This document shows, piece after piece, positions 24,356 through 35,245 of a DNA stretch of 64,000 nucleotides. The first letter of the stretch is position 1. Each line of letters starts with the position of its first letter. The stretch is from assembly GCF_023159225.1 (NCBI RefSeq), contig NC_063170.1:22181735-22245734 (forward strand), in the 5' to 3' direction. The translations under genes and the position numbers were made by a program. The stretch comes from Perognathus longimembris pacificus. Lineage: Eukaryota > Chordata > Mammalia > Rodentia > Heteromyidae. The notes under the pieces are model-generated. The model was not told the DNA's origin. It ran no database searches and was given only the letters and a program-made list of their open reading frames with translations.

Positions 24356-24402
<47 letters not shown>
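24353..24402 (+). repeat. (CA)n microsatellite
   Basis: A pure CA tract of about 24 units following an ID monomer. Confidence 0.95.
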
Positions 24403-24404
<2 letters not shown>

Positions 24405-24405
<1 letters not shown>

Positions 24406-26350
24406 CTGGGAAAGCCTATAAGGGAAAAGGAACAAGGGGTGGGGGGGGGGGGGCTCTGGGAACAGTCAGAGTCCCTGAGAGATCTAAAAGGTGCCAGCTG
24501 CCTTCAAAGCCAGGGGCCAAGACATTGGCTGAATTAAATTCTTGTCATCTCCATCTTCGGTTTCAGCCATCGCAGCAGTATAAATATTCCTTTCAAAGTC
24601 AGTAAACAGTGGCAAAATGTGAAGAATCTGATTCTGTACAGGCCTGTGCCATGGCTAGGACGTGGAATACAGAGCAGAAGGAGCAGGCAGAAGAGCTCTG
24701 AGCAAAGGACACCTACTTCCATCCAGCCTTGAACTCCGCAGAACCATATCAGACATTCCTCCCATGTGCACTAAGATTTGGTAAGATGTTACCAGATTCA
24801 ATGGGAAAACTTGAAGGAAACTAAAATCTCTACCAACCAAAATAAACCAGGCCAATGGACTTTCTGCCACACTCTTCACAAAAGCAAAGAAGTGGTGTTT
24901 ATTCCAAACAACCCCTTTTCTCTGGCTCTTTAATGTGATTAGCCCTCCACTGTTAGTAAAGGTATTTTTACTTATATGTATTTGAGAAAAAAGAGCTACT
25001 TACTACCTCAGGATCTGGATTTAGATTGTTGATACAGAGGGCAAATAAAACAAACAAACAAGTAAAATTAAACCCTTGTGGTTTGGATCTTAAAAAAAAA
25101 ATGTTCAAAACAACGGCACAGTGACCCTGATGTAAAACTGTGTTAGCTAGGAAGGTCTCTGAAACATTCTAGAATCATGAGAGGATTCAACATTAAGAGG
25201 CTGGCAGATACCTTGTTCTGCTGAAAAGATGTTGTGATGATATTCCTAAGGGCTTATGAGTCCCCCAAAGGACAAAGCCATTGATAGTTTACTGTGAGAA
25301 AAAAAAATATCCCCAAGCTATACAATATGGAAAGTCAAGGAATAACAGGAGAAAGAGGGGGGGAAAAAGCAGTCAAACTGAGATGTCAAAAAGAAGTTCA
25401 AAATAAATACATAAAATACCTATGATTTACAGCCTTGTCCCCAACTGGAATCTTTGCTTGATGGAATTTGTTTTGCAAAATGATGGGCAAAAGAACATTC
25501 ATTTTTACTTAAGTTACATGGGATAATTGTGGACAGGCGGAAGTCACTTCAGATCAGAAAAGTAAGTAGATCCTTTCAGACAGCAATTATTCAGGGCAGA
25601 CAAGGCTTCCTGGCAGGGACGCAGTCCCTTTTCTGCCTTGTTGTTGAGTCTCAGAGAGAGAAGGCACATTCTGAGCTGCTACCCATCTGTACTTCACACG
25701 CAGAGTCCTGAGGACGAGGTGGGTCTGTGAGCAGTGTTTGAGGAGGGCTCAGATGTTCCCCCGCCCAGCCTCAAAATATCTCCCTTGACAACCTGTCACT
25801 GTGTCTGAGATGCCACCATTATGAATTCATTCCTCTCTGTTAAGGCGTTTTGTTTCCAGGAGTTCTCAGTGAAAACACAGATCTCCTGCAGAACTTTGCT
25901 CACAGGAGGCAGAGTTGAGAGGCCTGGGTTGGGGATTGGGCTCTGCCTGTGAACTCTCCATAGAAACTTGGACACATCATTTTTACTTCCTGAGACTTAC
26001 TTTACTTTCTTCACTGGAGTTGGGGGTGGGAAGGGGAGGGATGACAGAAATAAAAAGAGATCCATGGTCAGAAAATGCTAAGATCTAAGGTGTCAGGGAG
26101 AGAATTCTGATCACTTTAAAATCTGCCCAGGCATGGCTATCATAGACTGGACTTGGGTGTCCTTTGCCACTGACTGTCTTATACTCACACGAGCAGCTAC
26201 TGTGAGCCAAAGGGCTGGGGGCCATGTCATACACACGTACATCATCATACTTCCCTCCCTTTGGGGGGAAAAACAACACCAGATCTTCCTTTAATGGTGG
26301 ACACCTCCACCCAGGGCAGCTCTGCTTCTCCAAATTCTTGAAGGTATCCA
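24405..26350. other. Intergenic, no gene recognised
   Basis: Unique AT- and mixed-composition sequence, with a G-run at 24437-24452 and a possible antisense MIR at 25900-26010. Nothing else supported. Confidence 0.45.
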
Positions 26351-26351
26351 G

Positions 26352-26461
<110 letters not shown>

Positions 26462-26639
26462 TTTCTCATCTCCCACAGCCAAGCCCTTAGCATCTTCCCT
26501 GAAAATATGGCCTCAACCTGCCAGCTTCTCCCCACCGCTCTGACTCTGATGCTGGTCCTAGGTAGCACCATCTTCCTCTACTTCCCCCTTTGCCTGCCCA
26601 GACTCTCACCTCCACCCTCTGGGGATGCTTTTAACACGT

Positions 26640-27140
26640 AAATTAGACCCTGCCACTCCCCTTAGAGGCCTCAACACCTATCCCTTTCTCTCAATCATCA
26701 TGAATTCCAAACATCTGCTCAGGACCCACAAGTCCTCTAATCATGTACCTCTGCCTTGGCCTTGCCCTTGTTCCCTGCCTCCCCCCAGCCCCCTCATTAA
26801 AGCTCTCCTTCCTGTTGCCCAGAACTGCTACCTCACTAGTATCTTTGAATTTATTGTTCTTTGTCCTAGAACTCTCTTCCTGCAATTATCTGTGTGGCCT
26901 ACTCTCAGTCTTATTTCTGTTCTCTGCTCAAGTACCACATCCAAAGGGATGCTTCCCAGGGGTCCTGGCTGAAAGAGCCCACTCCTTAATTTTCCTTTAT
27001 AGTCCTTATCACATGAAGGTTGTGACACACTGTGATCATACTGTCTCTCCCTCTGAAGTGTAAGCTCCGGGAGGACAGGGACTTTATCTTGTACATGCTC
27101 CACTGGCAGCATATGGTAGATGCTCAATGAACACCAGCTG
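26640..27140 (-). mobile_element. L2 3' region (antisense)
   Basis: Plus strand shows TGCTCAAGTACCACATCC, CTTATCACATGAAGG, GTAAGCTCCGGGAGGACAGG and GTAGATGCTCAATGAAC, the antisense order of L2 3' ends. It is the last clear old repeat before the repeat-poor IRX5 interval. Confidence 0.65.
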
Positions 27141-28149
27141 GGGGGAGGAAAGGGAAGTAGAAGGAGGAGAGGGAAGGGGAGTTGAAGCATCACTGCCCTG
27201 ACAAGGAGATCAGACCATGCCAAGGTCTTTGCTGTCTTCTGTTCCAGCAAGGCAGGTTGTCCTGTGGAACCAGAAGTAGGGTGAATGCTTAGGTCAGGAA
27301 GGGACAGTGTGAGAGGAGGAGGGAAGGTGTTGCATCTACAGGAAACCCCAGATGAACTAGTAAGCCTTACTGACTGCTGGTTCTTAACAGATCAACAAGA
27401 AGAGATGGAAGGTCCTTGTGCATAGATTCCAGAAGACTGGAGCCTGCCATCAAAGGGCTAACCAAGAAGAGAAGGAGCCCCTGGAACTCTCCTGCCACAG
27501 CCCTGAGGCTGGATTCTGCCCTGTAAAGGTGACACAAGACAACCTAATGTTCAGCCTGGAGCCGGTCACTCATGGGTATCACTGACTTCCTAAGCTCCCT
27601 GAGGAACCCCCACCAAGCCCTAGGAAGTGCTGTTCCCCAAGGGAAGTAAGGGGGACAGAAGAAGTGCTAGGAAGGTTCAGCCATTCTCACAGGATCAGGA
27701 CCACCACCTCCACCTTTACCTCCAACTTGGGCTTCTGTCTCCAAGTAGCATGCATTTAATAACGATGGTACTGAAGCACTTCCATATGCCCTGTACCCTT
27801 TCCATGGATGATGATGTGGAGGCCTAGATTGGTTACTGGACCTGTCCAAGGACACATTTCAGAAGCTGAGCCACCATGGCCCAGCACTCTAGACTACAAT
27901 CTCAGTCACTGCACCATACTTCTGGGTCCCATGCTCCAGCTGGGTGAGAGGTGGCTGCCCACTGGTGGGTCTACAAAGGCCCCAGCCTCCCTCAGGTTTG
28001 TGCCCACTGCGGCCATGGCAGGTGGCTACAACCTGTGCTCCCCACCAGCTCCAGGACTGAGACCCAGACGGGGACCTGGACCGCCCACTGGAAGCCACCC
28101 TGGTGCTTACAGCTGGGCACTTGGTGGTTCATGCCAGAGGGTGAACCCA

Positions 28150-28400
28150 GGTTTTTTGAGCGCCGCCGCCAGGCTGCTGATATGGACTGGAGCTCTGAGC
28201 CCTTGTTTGATGAACAGCGGCCAATAAATTCATTAATCATCATTTTATGCCTCATCAAACCCCCTCCAAGCCCCTCCATGGGAGTTACACAAATTAGCCC
28301 CTGAAAAGACAGTAATTTCAGTTTAGCGAGGTAAGTGCTTTCTGATGGGCTCCGGGCACAGAGCTCTTCTGACAAGCCCATCCATCAGCCCACAGGGAAG
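28150..28400. promoter_or_regulatory. Putative conserved non-coding element
   Basis: Unique sequence here contains a GCCGCCGCC run and the block CCAATAAATTCATTAATC (28221-28238), followed by ATCATTTTATG and ACAAATTAGCCC. It sits between repeat-rich DNA and a (CT)n tract. The exact limits are uncertain. A consensus splice donor (GAGGTAAGTG near 28328-28337) could instead mark an unannotated plus-strand exon. Confidence 0.35.
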
Positions 28401-28547
28401 GGGCGAGGCCCGGGACGTCCTGTCCAGCTCTCATGGCCTGCCCAACCCAGCTTGGGAGTGGGGGGGGGGGGTGTTACTGGGCGAACTTCGCCCAGGGCAG
28501 CAACCTTCTCTTGCTCTCTTGGCTCCTTTGCACCCATCTTCCACAGA

Positions 28548-28548
<1 letters not shown>

Positions 28549-28625
<77 letters not shown>

Positions 28626-28640
28626 GATCGATCTCTATCT
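28549..28640 (+). repeat. (CT)n-(ATCT)n microsatellite
   Basis: A CT tract to 28610 passes into ATCT/ATCG tetranucleotide units to about 28640. Confidence 0.95.
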
Positions 28641-29269
28641 CCCTTCTCAACAGAAAGAAATTTAACTTTTTGGTAAACAGCTAATGTCCAAAACTGGGAC
28701 AGGAACTGGAGGCACAGGAATATGTCCCGGCCTTCAAGTTCTTAACTGCGTTCGGAGAAAAGGACCGGGGAGACCTTTTTCTTCTTATGTGTGCTCATTC
28801 AGGTTCTGCGAACCCTTGAAATTATGGAGGGTCCAGTGTATTGCAGGCCTGCACTAACAGGAGAGAGGGATGGAGGGGTTAATTAGTGGGAATCGAAACC
28901 CCAGGCTCCAAACGGGGGCCATCTGGGAAGAGAGAAACGAGTGGGCCTGCCCGTTCATACCGAGGGCAGCTCCACCAGACCCCGGTGAACAGAGAAGAAC
29001 GTCTTGTCTTTTCCAAGGCCCTTGGGCTTATCTCATGGCCAGCGCCATCTGGGGTGGAAGAGGATGTCTGGAGTAGAAGGAAAGACCTAGGACACGGCAT
29101 GACACCAGCACAAGCATGGGGGAACGAAGGGGAAAGGAGATGGGGACAAAACAAAGTGCAGCACATTGTGACGACATCGGGTATTTGCAAGCGGGGTGCA
29201 AGCGCTCAGCCGTCTCACCTTCCAGCCCGTGGCACCCAGCTTCTTGCGGGAACCCCATCTGGCGTCCAG

Positions 29270-29420
29270 GCCGAGTGTGAAGGAGCGCGGGGAGACCGCG
29301 CGGCCCTAGCGGAGCCGCGGGGTCCGCGCGCCCCTGCCGCGGAGAGCTGCAGCGCTGAGCGACGCCCGGCCCCTTCATTAGCTTCCCCTCCACGCGGCGC
29401 TGCACGCCTCGGAAAATAAG
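29270..29420. other. Orphan CpG-rich islet
   Basis: A dense CpG block (GCGCGG, CCGCGG, GTCCGCGCGCC) is isolated from any recognised gene start and abuts the octamer-containing stretch. It may be an orphan CpG island linked to a poised enhancer or an unannotated transcript start. Confidence 0.5.
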
Positions 29421-29580
29421 TTAGCAAACGGGGAGCCGTTTATCTCTTTTATCTTGGGGCCTGATCCAATTAAATAAGTGCACATTTGCATTTGCATCCA
29501 TCAGGCGGGGAGCGCTGAGAGCCTGGGGTTTGCTCGGAGCAAATAAAAGCAGATTTCACTGGGAAAACGACGTCCTGGGC
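29400..29580. promoter_or_regulatory. Putative enhancer with two overlapping octamer motifs
   Basis: Next to a small CpG-rich islet lies AT-rich unique sequence with two overlapping perfect POU octamers (29484-29491 and 29490-29497). TCCAATTAAATAAG and GCAAATAAAAG blocks also occur. No repeat or ORF is recognised. Octamers bind POU-domain factors (established knowledge); the enhancer role is inference. Confidence 0.4.
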
Positions 29581-30609
29581 GCGCGGGGCTCGTTCGGGCT
29601 CCGGAAAGGAGCGCTGCTGGGCGGGCGGCCTTGGAGAACCTAGGGTTGAGGGGTGCAGCCCCTACTAGGCGGGAGACCCCGTTCTGCTCCCCTCTCACCC
29701 GGTCCCCAGGGTCAGACTCACTCAGGGAGTCGAGTCGGAGCATCCGCCCTACTCTTGATGCGTTCTCCTGTTAGGCCGAGGTCCGGGCCCGCCTAGCGTC
29801 GGGGGTCCAAGTCGCATTTATGGAGAAAACGAAATGGAGACGGGGCCTGGCCTGATCACAAAGAGAGACCTGCAGAGAGCATCTAGGGGTGGTTCCGAAG
29901 CTTTGCTTAGCTTAAGGGAAGGCAGGCGGCGGGGTACCAGCGGGACCCGATTTCTCTCCTGTTCCGTCAGGAAGCAGAAAGGGGTACTAACCTCCAGGCC
30001 AGAGGCGCGGGTACCCCATTTCCTCGCACCTTAGGGAGCCTGGTTCATAGCACCCATTAGCACTTCCGGGGGTTGGGCAGCCGCCCGGGAAAGCACTGTG
30101 TGATTTGCCTGGAAGCTGGAAAGGTGCTTTCTAAATACGAAGTTTCCACTCAACGGAGGGTAGTTCGTTTTATTTGCTTTTCCTTCATCTTAATTTGTAC
30201 TGTTGTGTTTTTGTTCTTACTGGCCAGAAACTATTGACCAAAAACAGTATTTTGGGGTCGCAGATGGCGTAGTAGACATACCCCAGAGACGGCAAACCCC
30301 AAATTAAACAAGATTACACCGGACACACGGCACCCGCCATGAGGAGCTGCAGAGGGCAAGGAGCCCGCCTAAGTGGGTGATCCTGAAGCCCTGGGTCGCC
30401 CAGAGACGTCGCCTGAGGTCCCCACCCTCTTGGCTATGTGGTCGCCGGCTTATTTCTCCTTTGCCTCCAGCTTAGCTTTTGGACCAGTGAGAAAGCCAGG
30501 GCGGGAATCCGTAGGGTTAAAACGGTTTTAATCAAAGGCCCTGCTCCCCCAAATTCCCAATGCTAATCAGGTCCTGGGCTCCAAAGGGCCAAGGCGACTT
30601 AAGTTAGAT

Positions 30610-30900
30610 GAGTTCAAAGTTCAGAGCTTAAGCCTTGCGGTGCGCGCGGGCCTGGCAGGCCGGGCTTCGCCGGCCTCTCTCCCACTGCGAACCCCGGCAT
30701 TTCGGGGGACCGGTAGGCGGCGCGCTTCCCAAACTGCATCCGCGCCGGGCTCCCTCTGGGGCGCGCGGTGGCAATCTTTCCACTGTGAGCGCTTTGTAGC
30801 GCGCGCCCTGGGCCTCTGCCCCAGTTGGCTGCTGCTTGTGGGGGACAGGTGGGCTGCGAGGCCGGGCTCTGGTGAAAGTCGCACGCACGGCCCTTCTTTC
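30610..30900. other. Orphan CpG-rich islet
   Basis: CpG-rich sequence with GCGCGCGGG and CGGGGGACCGG blocks lies 3 kb beyond the IRX5 poly(A) site. No exon structure or conserved reading frame is recognised. The ORFs here are open because of GC content. Confidence 0.5.
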
Positions 30901-31299
30901 CCCCTCTTCCGTTCAGACCCTAGAGCTGCGCCTGCTTAAGGCAAGGAGCGGCCCAGAAGGGTTTGCAAACTCCGAGGCCTCGCAGCAGGCCCTGGACCCG
31001 AGTTACAGCACAACATTTTGCAAGGCCCTGGAACCCAGAATCTGGGAGCTGGGAGGGCAAGGCCTCCCTTGCAGCCTCGCAAGGTCCCCGTATTTGCTCT
31101 TGGGACTTCACTGGGCTATAACCCCCCCCCCCCCCGCATCCCGCTCCCAAAGACTTGAACTGATTTTGTCCAGAACAGAGAAATGAAGGAACCCAGCCTG
31201 TTCCCAGATGGGCGCTGCCTCTGGAGACTGCTCTGCAGTGATCGCAGGATCCATGTTGCTGCGAATTCAACGCCCTCATGTCCTTGTCCTTAAAAGTCA

Positions 31300-31970
31300 A
31301 GCCAGGCGCTCCTGGCTCCCGGGGTTCGGAACTGGCCCAGCCAGGTGCAGGCGGCCAGCACCCGCACAGCCGCAGCGCGCAGGTTTCGCGGGCACTGCTT
31401 CTCGATAGTTGGCCTGCGAGCAGATCCGAACCCACGCCACTCTTAAAATGCGTCGTCTCCTAGACGGTCGGAGAGACGACAAAACGGAGGTTCGGGCAGG
31501 TACTTGGAACTCCACAGAGATACGACTTCTCCTGGGACTACGTGGAGGACAATTTCCTAAAAGCCCCGCACTCGACCAGCCCTGCAGGCTACTTACAAAT
31601 TAGAAAGTCTCCAAACCGCTGGCCACCGAAACTCAGATCTAAACACCCTCCCACCTCCCGCCCTACAAACAACCAAACAGATTTAATTAGGAGTTTGTGC
31701 TTTGGATGAAGTATGTTTAAAAAGAAAATAATCGTAGACCCTGCGGGGGCCAAGGGCGGGAGTGATTCGGGCCCGGGACTGGGACAGGGATCACCCGCCG
31801 CGGAGCTCCTGGGCGTGGTGCGCCCCAGCTGGGAGCCCTCTTAGCGCGGCCTCCCCTCCGGGAGAAAGGCCCCGCACTCCCCGGCGCACGTTTCCAGTTC
31901 CCAAGCAGCCGGGCGGACTTTCGGCGCACGGACGCGAGCCCCCGCTGCGGGCCGCGTCATTTGCATATTC
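31300..31970. other. Orphan CpG-rich islet with octamer at its edge
   Basis: CpG-dense unique sequence ends in GCCGCGTC and then an octamer ATTTGCAT at 31959-31966. It contains no recognised gene. An abrupt change to AT-rich DNA follows. Confidence 0.5.
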
Positions 31971-32640
31971 CCGGGAACACTGGAAGGCCCCTAACTTTCT
32001 TTTAAAAATCGTTGGGCAGGGTTTAGGGCCAAAGCTTCCAAAAGCTGACGAAGTCAACTTTCTCTTTAGGGACTGGCCTATTCTTATTTTTCTAAACAAG
32101 GTGACTCCTGGGGTTGCATATTCAAGGGGTGGGGGGTGGGGTGTCTGTGAATCCTGCTGAGGGGGGAGGGGAGATAGAAGGACTGCCCGCAGGGCCAGGG
32201 AGGGCAAGTCATCTCTGGAATTCAATTGTTAAAAAAAATCATTTATAATTAAAGGGACAAAATAAAATGCAATAATCTCATGCATATTTAATCATTCGCA
32301 TTTCCAGCTTTAAAACCATTCTCCTAGCGTAAATTTTGTCACTTATTTAAACCCCGAGTTAGGATGGAGGTTTGGGAAAACATCTAGACAATGCAGCTTT
32401 TAAACTTGTTTAAATGCAAATAATCTAAAGAATCCCGGTTACAAGGTTTTCTTTTATTTTTTAAAAAGCAAAGAGCAGCAACTGCGGAGAAACTTTGAGG
32501 TGTGTTTAGAAAACCTAGTGTTAAAGTCATCGTGAGTAAAGATGCAAATATGTGCATTTTGATTTAGCCTAATTAAACTGGAGTTATGAGCAAACACATT
32601 CTGTCCCTATCCTGGAGCTTGGGTTTAATAGAGCAAATTA
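31955..32640. promoter_or_regulatory. Putative conserved non-coding block with three octamers
   Basis: AT-rich unique sequence carries octamers at 31959-31966, 32414-32421 and 32542-32549. There are many TTTAAA, TAATCA and CATATTTAATC-type cores. It has no SINE, L1 or ORF support. It lies 1.2-1.9 kb beyond the IRX5 transcript end. Confidence 0.45.
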
Positions 32641-33299
32641 ATTCCCTCGTGGCAGCGTGTTTTTGCTGCAATGCACCCCGCCTCTCCCCTACCACTGAAA
32701 ATTTCCCACGAATACATGGCAGCTCCAAATCTCCCCTGTAAAATGGAGACGCCAGCACCGCAGCCAAGCCCCAACCCCACGGGGTTGGCCGGTCCCAAGG
32801 CGAAGGGTGGTGGTGTGTCTCTCTGATTTAGAACTGAGGTGGCATCAGGAGTTTGCATTTTGAAAGAAAATATACGGGACTAAAACGAGACAACAAAATC
32901 TCAAAAATGCTTCTGTAGCCACCCAGACTGTTGAATCTCAACTAGGAAAAGTGTTAAAGCGACGACAACCCTCGTCCAGCCCATGATGGCCTTATCTAGG
33001 CAATGGCCTCGGGCTTTTTAAGTCACTTGTCCAAAAAGAGGCCCATTTGGGGAAAGTTCTCCCGAACCCTTTCGGGGCTCCGCTTTTTCCCCCTCCTCTC
33101 TCCAGGGGCTTTGCAGCTCCCCCTCCCCTCCTCTTCTGCCCTCTCGGATCTCCGATTCAGCAAAGGGCAAGCTCGAAAGTCAGAACAAGTGTGACACCTA
33201 CCTGTGAAAGGGGGGTACCGTCCCGTGGTAGGTTTTGCCACTCCGGCATCGCCCCCCCTCACCCCCTCCCTCCCCCGGCGGCTCGCCACCCTCACGGTC

Positions 33300-33760
33300 G
33301 TGGATGGAGCGTTCGCTGATTTAATCAAACCCAAAGAAGAGATCAATGCCCAATTTTGAAGAGATAGAGCAGGCAGTGACTTGGGAAAGCTTTCTCTTTG
33401 GCATCTCCTAACGCTCCCGCCCGTATTAGCTAGCAGCACCTTTGAAATAGTAATAAGGGCTAAATCCGGCATAAAATCGAACTCATTAGCAAAGTTCACC
33501 AGCTGATTGCTTTGCATAAAACACGACACTGATTGGAAGTAATTAGGTTAAGCGATGGCGCTCGGGTGGTGCGTGTCTCTGGCTAGCTTTGCCATCTTGT
33601 CTCCCGTCTGGGCACACACTTGTGTCTCTTTCTCCTTTCTCCAGGGTCCAATCTCCCCTAAGTAGCCCGCATCAATGACCCAAATCCGCATTCCCCAGCA
33701 GAGCTATCCCCTGGGGATTGTATTCTAATTACTGCGCCATTTTCCCGTGGCATATTTAGG
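33300..33760. promoter_or_regulatory. Putative conserved non-coding element just beyond the IRX5 3' end
   Basis: This unique sequence contains TGATTTAATCA-like and CAATTTTGAAGAG segments, CACCAGCTGATTG, TTTGCATAA, and GATTGGAAGTAATTAGG (33533-33548). No repeat is recognised. It begins within 50-500 nt of the transcript's cleavage site and could include transcription-termination or enhancer sequence. Confidence 0.4.
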
Positions 33761-33835
33761 GACGGTAAGTGGTACTGTTCACACCCCACTTCGAAAAAAG
33801 TTACAGTTGCAGCTTTTGACCAAGGCAAGGGACAG

Positions 33836-33841
33836 TTTATT
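33836..33841 (-). terminator. IRX5: IRX5 poly(A) signal AATAAA
   Basis: TTTATT on the plus strand reads AATAAA on the transcript strand. It is the only canonical hexamer I see in the 600 nt after the IRX5 stop. Cleavage is expected 10-30 nt further, at about 33806-33826. Confidence 0.75.
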
Positions 33842-34331
33842 GAGGCTTCTAAAAAGTAAAGAGTAGCTCTGATTATGTTAAAATCTCTTTTAATTAAATA
33901 TTTTTTTGCATTTTTACAAAGGCGGCTGCGATTTGTTTTACCTTTTAAATCTAAGTGTATAACCTGTTTCCTTTCTGTAATAATACTTTAGCTCATACCC
34001 AGAAAAATCAATAGGTGTAAAAAATTAAATTAAACTTGTATTTTTTAAACTATGAAACAGTTTTGGGGGGAAACACAAATGTATATATTTATATTACAAA
34101 AACATTAAATGCCTGTACAAGTGTCTTGATTTCATAATTTACTTCAAAGATATTGAATTATCAATTTAAATACAAAAATGCTACATTAAATATACAGAAT
34201 AAGATTTAATACAAATCCTCTTTTTAATTTTTCTTCTCAGTTGGTTAAGACATTTTTGTGTATGTGGAGATGTTTTACATTTTTATGCCATCCATCTCCA
34301 CTGATTATAAACTTTTGAATAGGAGGGGTAG

Positions 34332-34332
<1 letters not shown>

Positions 34333-34373
<41 letters not shown>
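34333..34373 (+). repeat. (CT)n tract in the IRX5 3' UTR
   Basis: A CT repeat on plus, read as (AG)n in the IRX5 transcript about 80-115 nt after the stop codon. Confidence 0.9.
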
Positions 34374-34376
<3 letters not shown>

Positions 34377-34448
34377 GACGAGGGAAAAATAACTGCCAAG
34401 GCCATGTTTTTAATAAATTAGGGAAGTCCGGGACCGACGCAGCCCGCG

Positions 34449-35245
34449 TTAAATGTCGGACATACCTTTCTTCAACTCATAGGGAGAGTCTTTGCACAGG
34501 TCTAGTTGAGACGGGTTCCTCAACATTTTCGGGTCTTTAGCCAAAGTGTCCGCTCGGTTCAACACGGTCTGGTTTAATCCATTGAAATGAGAGCCTGGAC
34601 CGGTTGTGGGGCCTGGCCCAGGCCCCGGGTGGCCGTGGAGGTGTCCGAAGGAACCATAGTTCGTGTAGCCGGGATAAAAGGGCGCCGTGTAGTAAAGAGG
34701 CCGGGACAGCACCGTCCCGCCGGGAAAAGGACACTGCGCCGAGGGCGAGCGCGACGGCGCCGGGGATGGCGACGCACGGCTGCCTCCGAGGGCTTGCCCG
34801 GCTATGGGCCCCGGGCACGGTGGGCATGGAGAAGCCTCGTTCCCGCCGCCCCCGTCCTTGACCTTGTCCGAGGATGTGGCGATCTCTGCCAGAGACCACA
34901 GTTTGGGCTTGGCAAGCACCACTGGCTGCGGCGGGGGTGGCGGCGAGTGGATGACCGAGGGCCCACCGGGGCCAGGGGGCAGCTCTCCCGCGGATGGGTG
35001 CGCGCCGGGCCCCGGAGCGCCTGCGGGGTAGTGAGAGGCTGGGTCCTCGGCCAGCCGCGCCGCTGCTGGCCCAGCTGGGGAGGGCCCGCCGGCGCGAGGG
35101 GCCCCGGGCTGCGCATCGTGGCGCCCCTCCGAAGGCACCTCTTTAAAATCCGAATCGCTGAGGCTGCCTTCGGTCTCCTTGCCGGCGGGGGTGAGCGGCC
35201 CCTGCAGCCGTTCGCAGCCTGCAGCCGCCTTCTGCTCCGCTCCTC
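34449..35245 (-). CDS. IRX5: IRX5 coding exon 3 (C-terminal exon)
   Basis: The exon begins after CTCACAG at 35246 with GA, which completes Gly219, and runs to TAA at 34451-34449. It encodes the Pro-rich linker, the Iro box, and the Tyr-rich segment [20 protein letters not shown] (400-419). The upstream intron is unusually short and its polypyrimidine tract includes a long C-run. Confidence 0.95.

Larger units (their letters stand above)
33815..34448 (-). other. IRX5: IRX5 3' UTR
   Basis: About 630 AU-rich nt separate the stop codon from the inferred cleavage site. On the transcript strand the sequence contains an (AG)n run (plus strand 34333-34373), several AUUUA-like pentamers, and ATTAAA variants (for example opposite 34405). 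The downstream end is inferred from the AATAAA at 33836-33841 and is accurate only to about 20 nt. AU-rich content suggests regulated mRNA stability, which is an inference. Confidence 0.75.
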
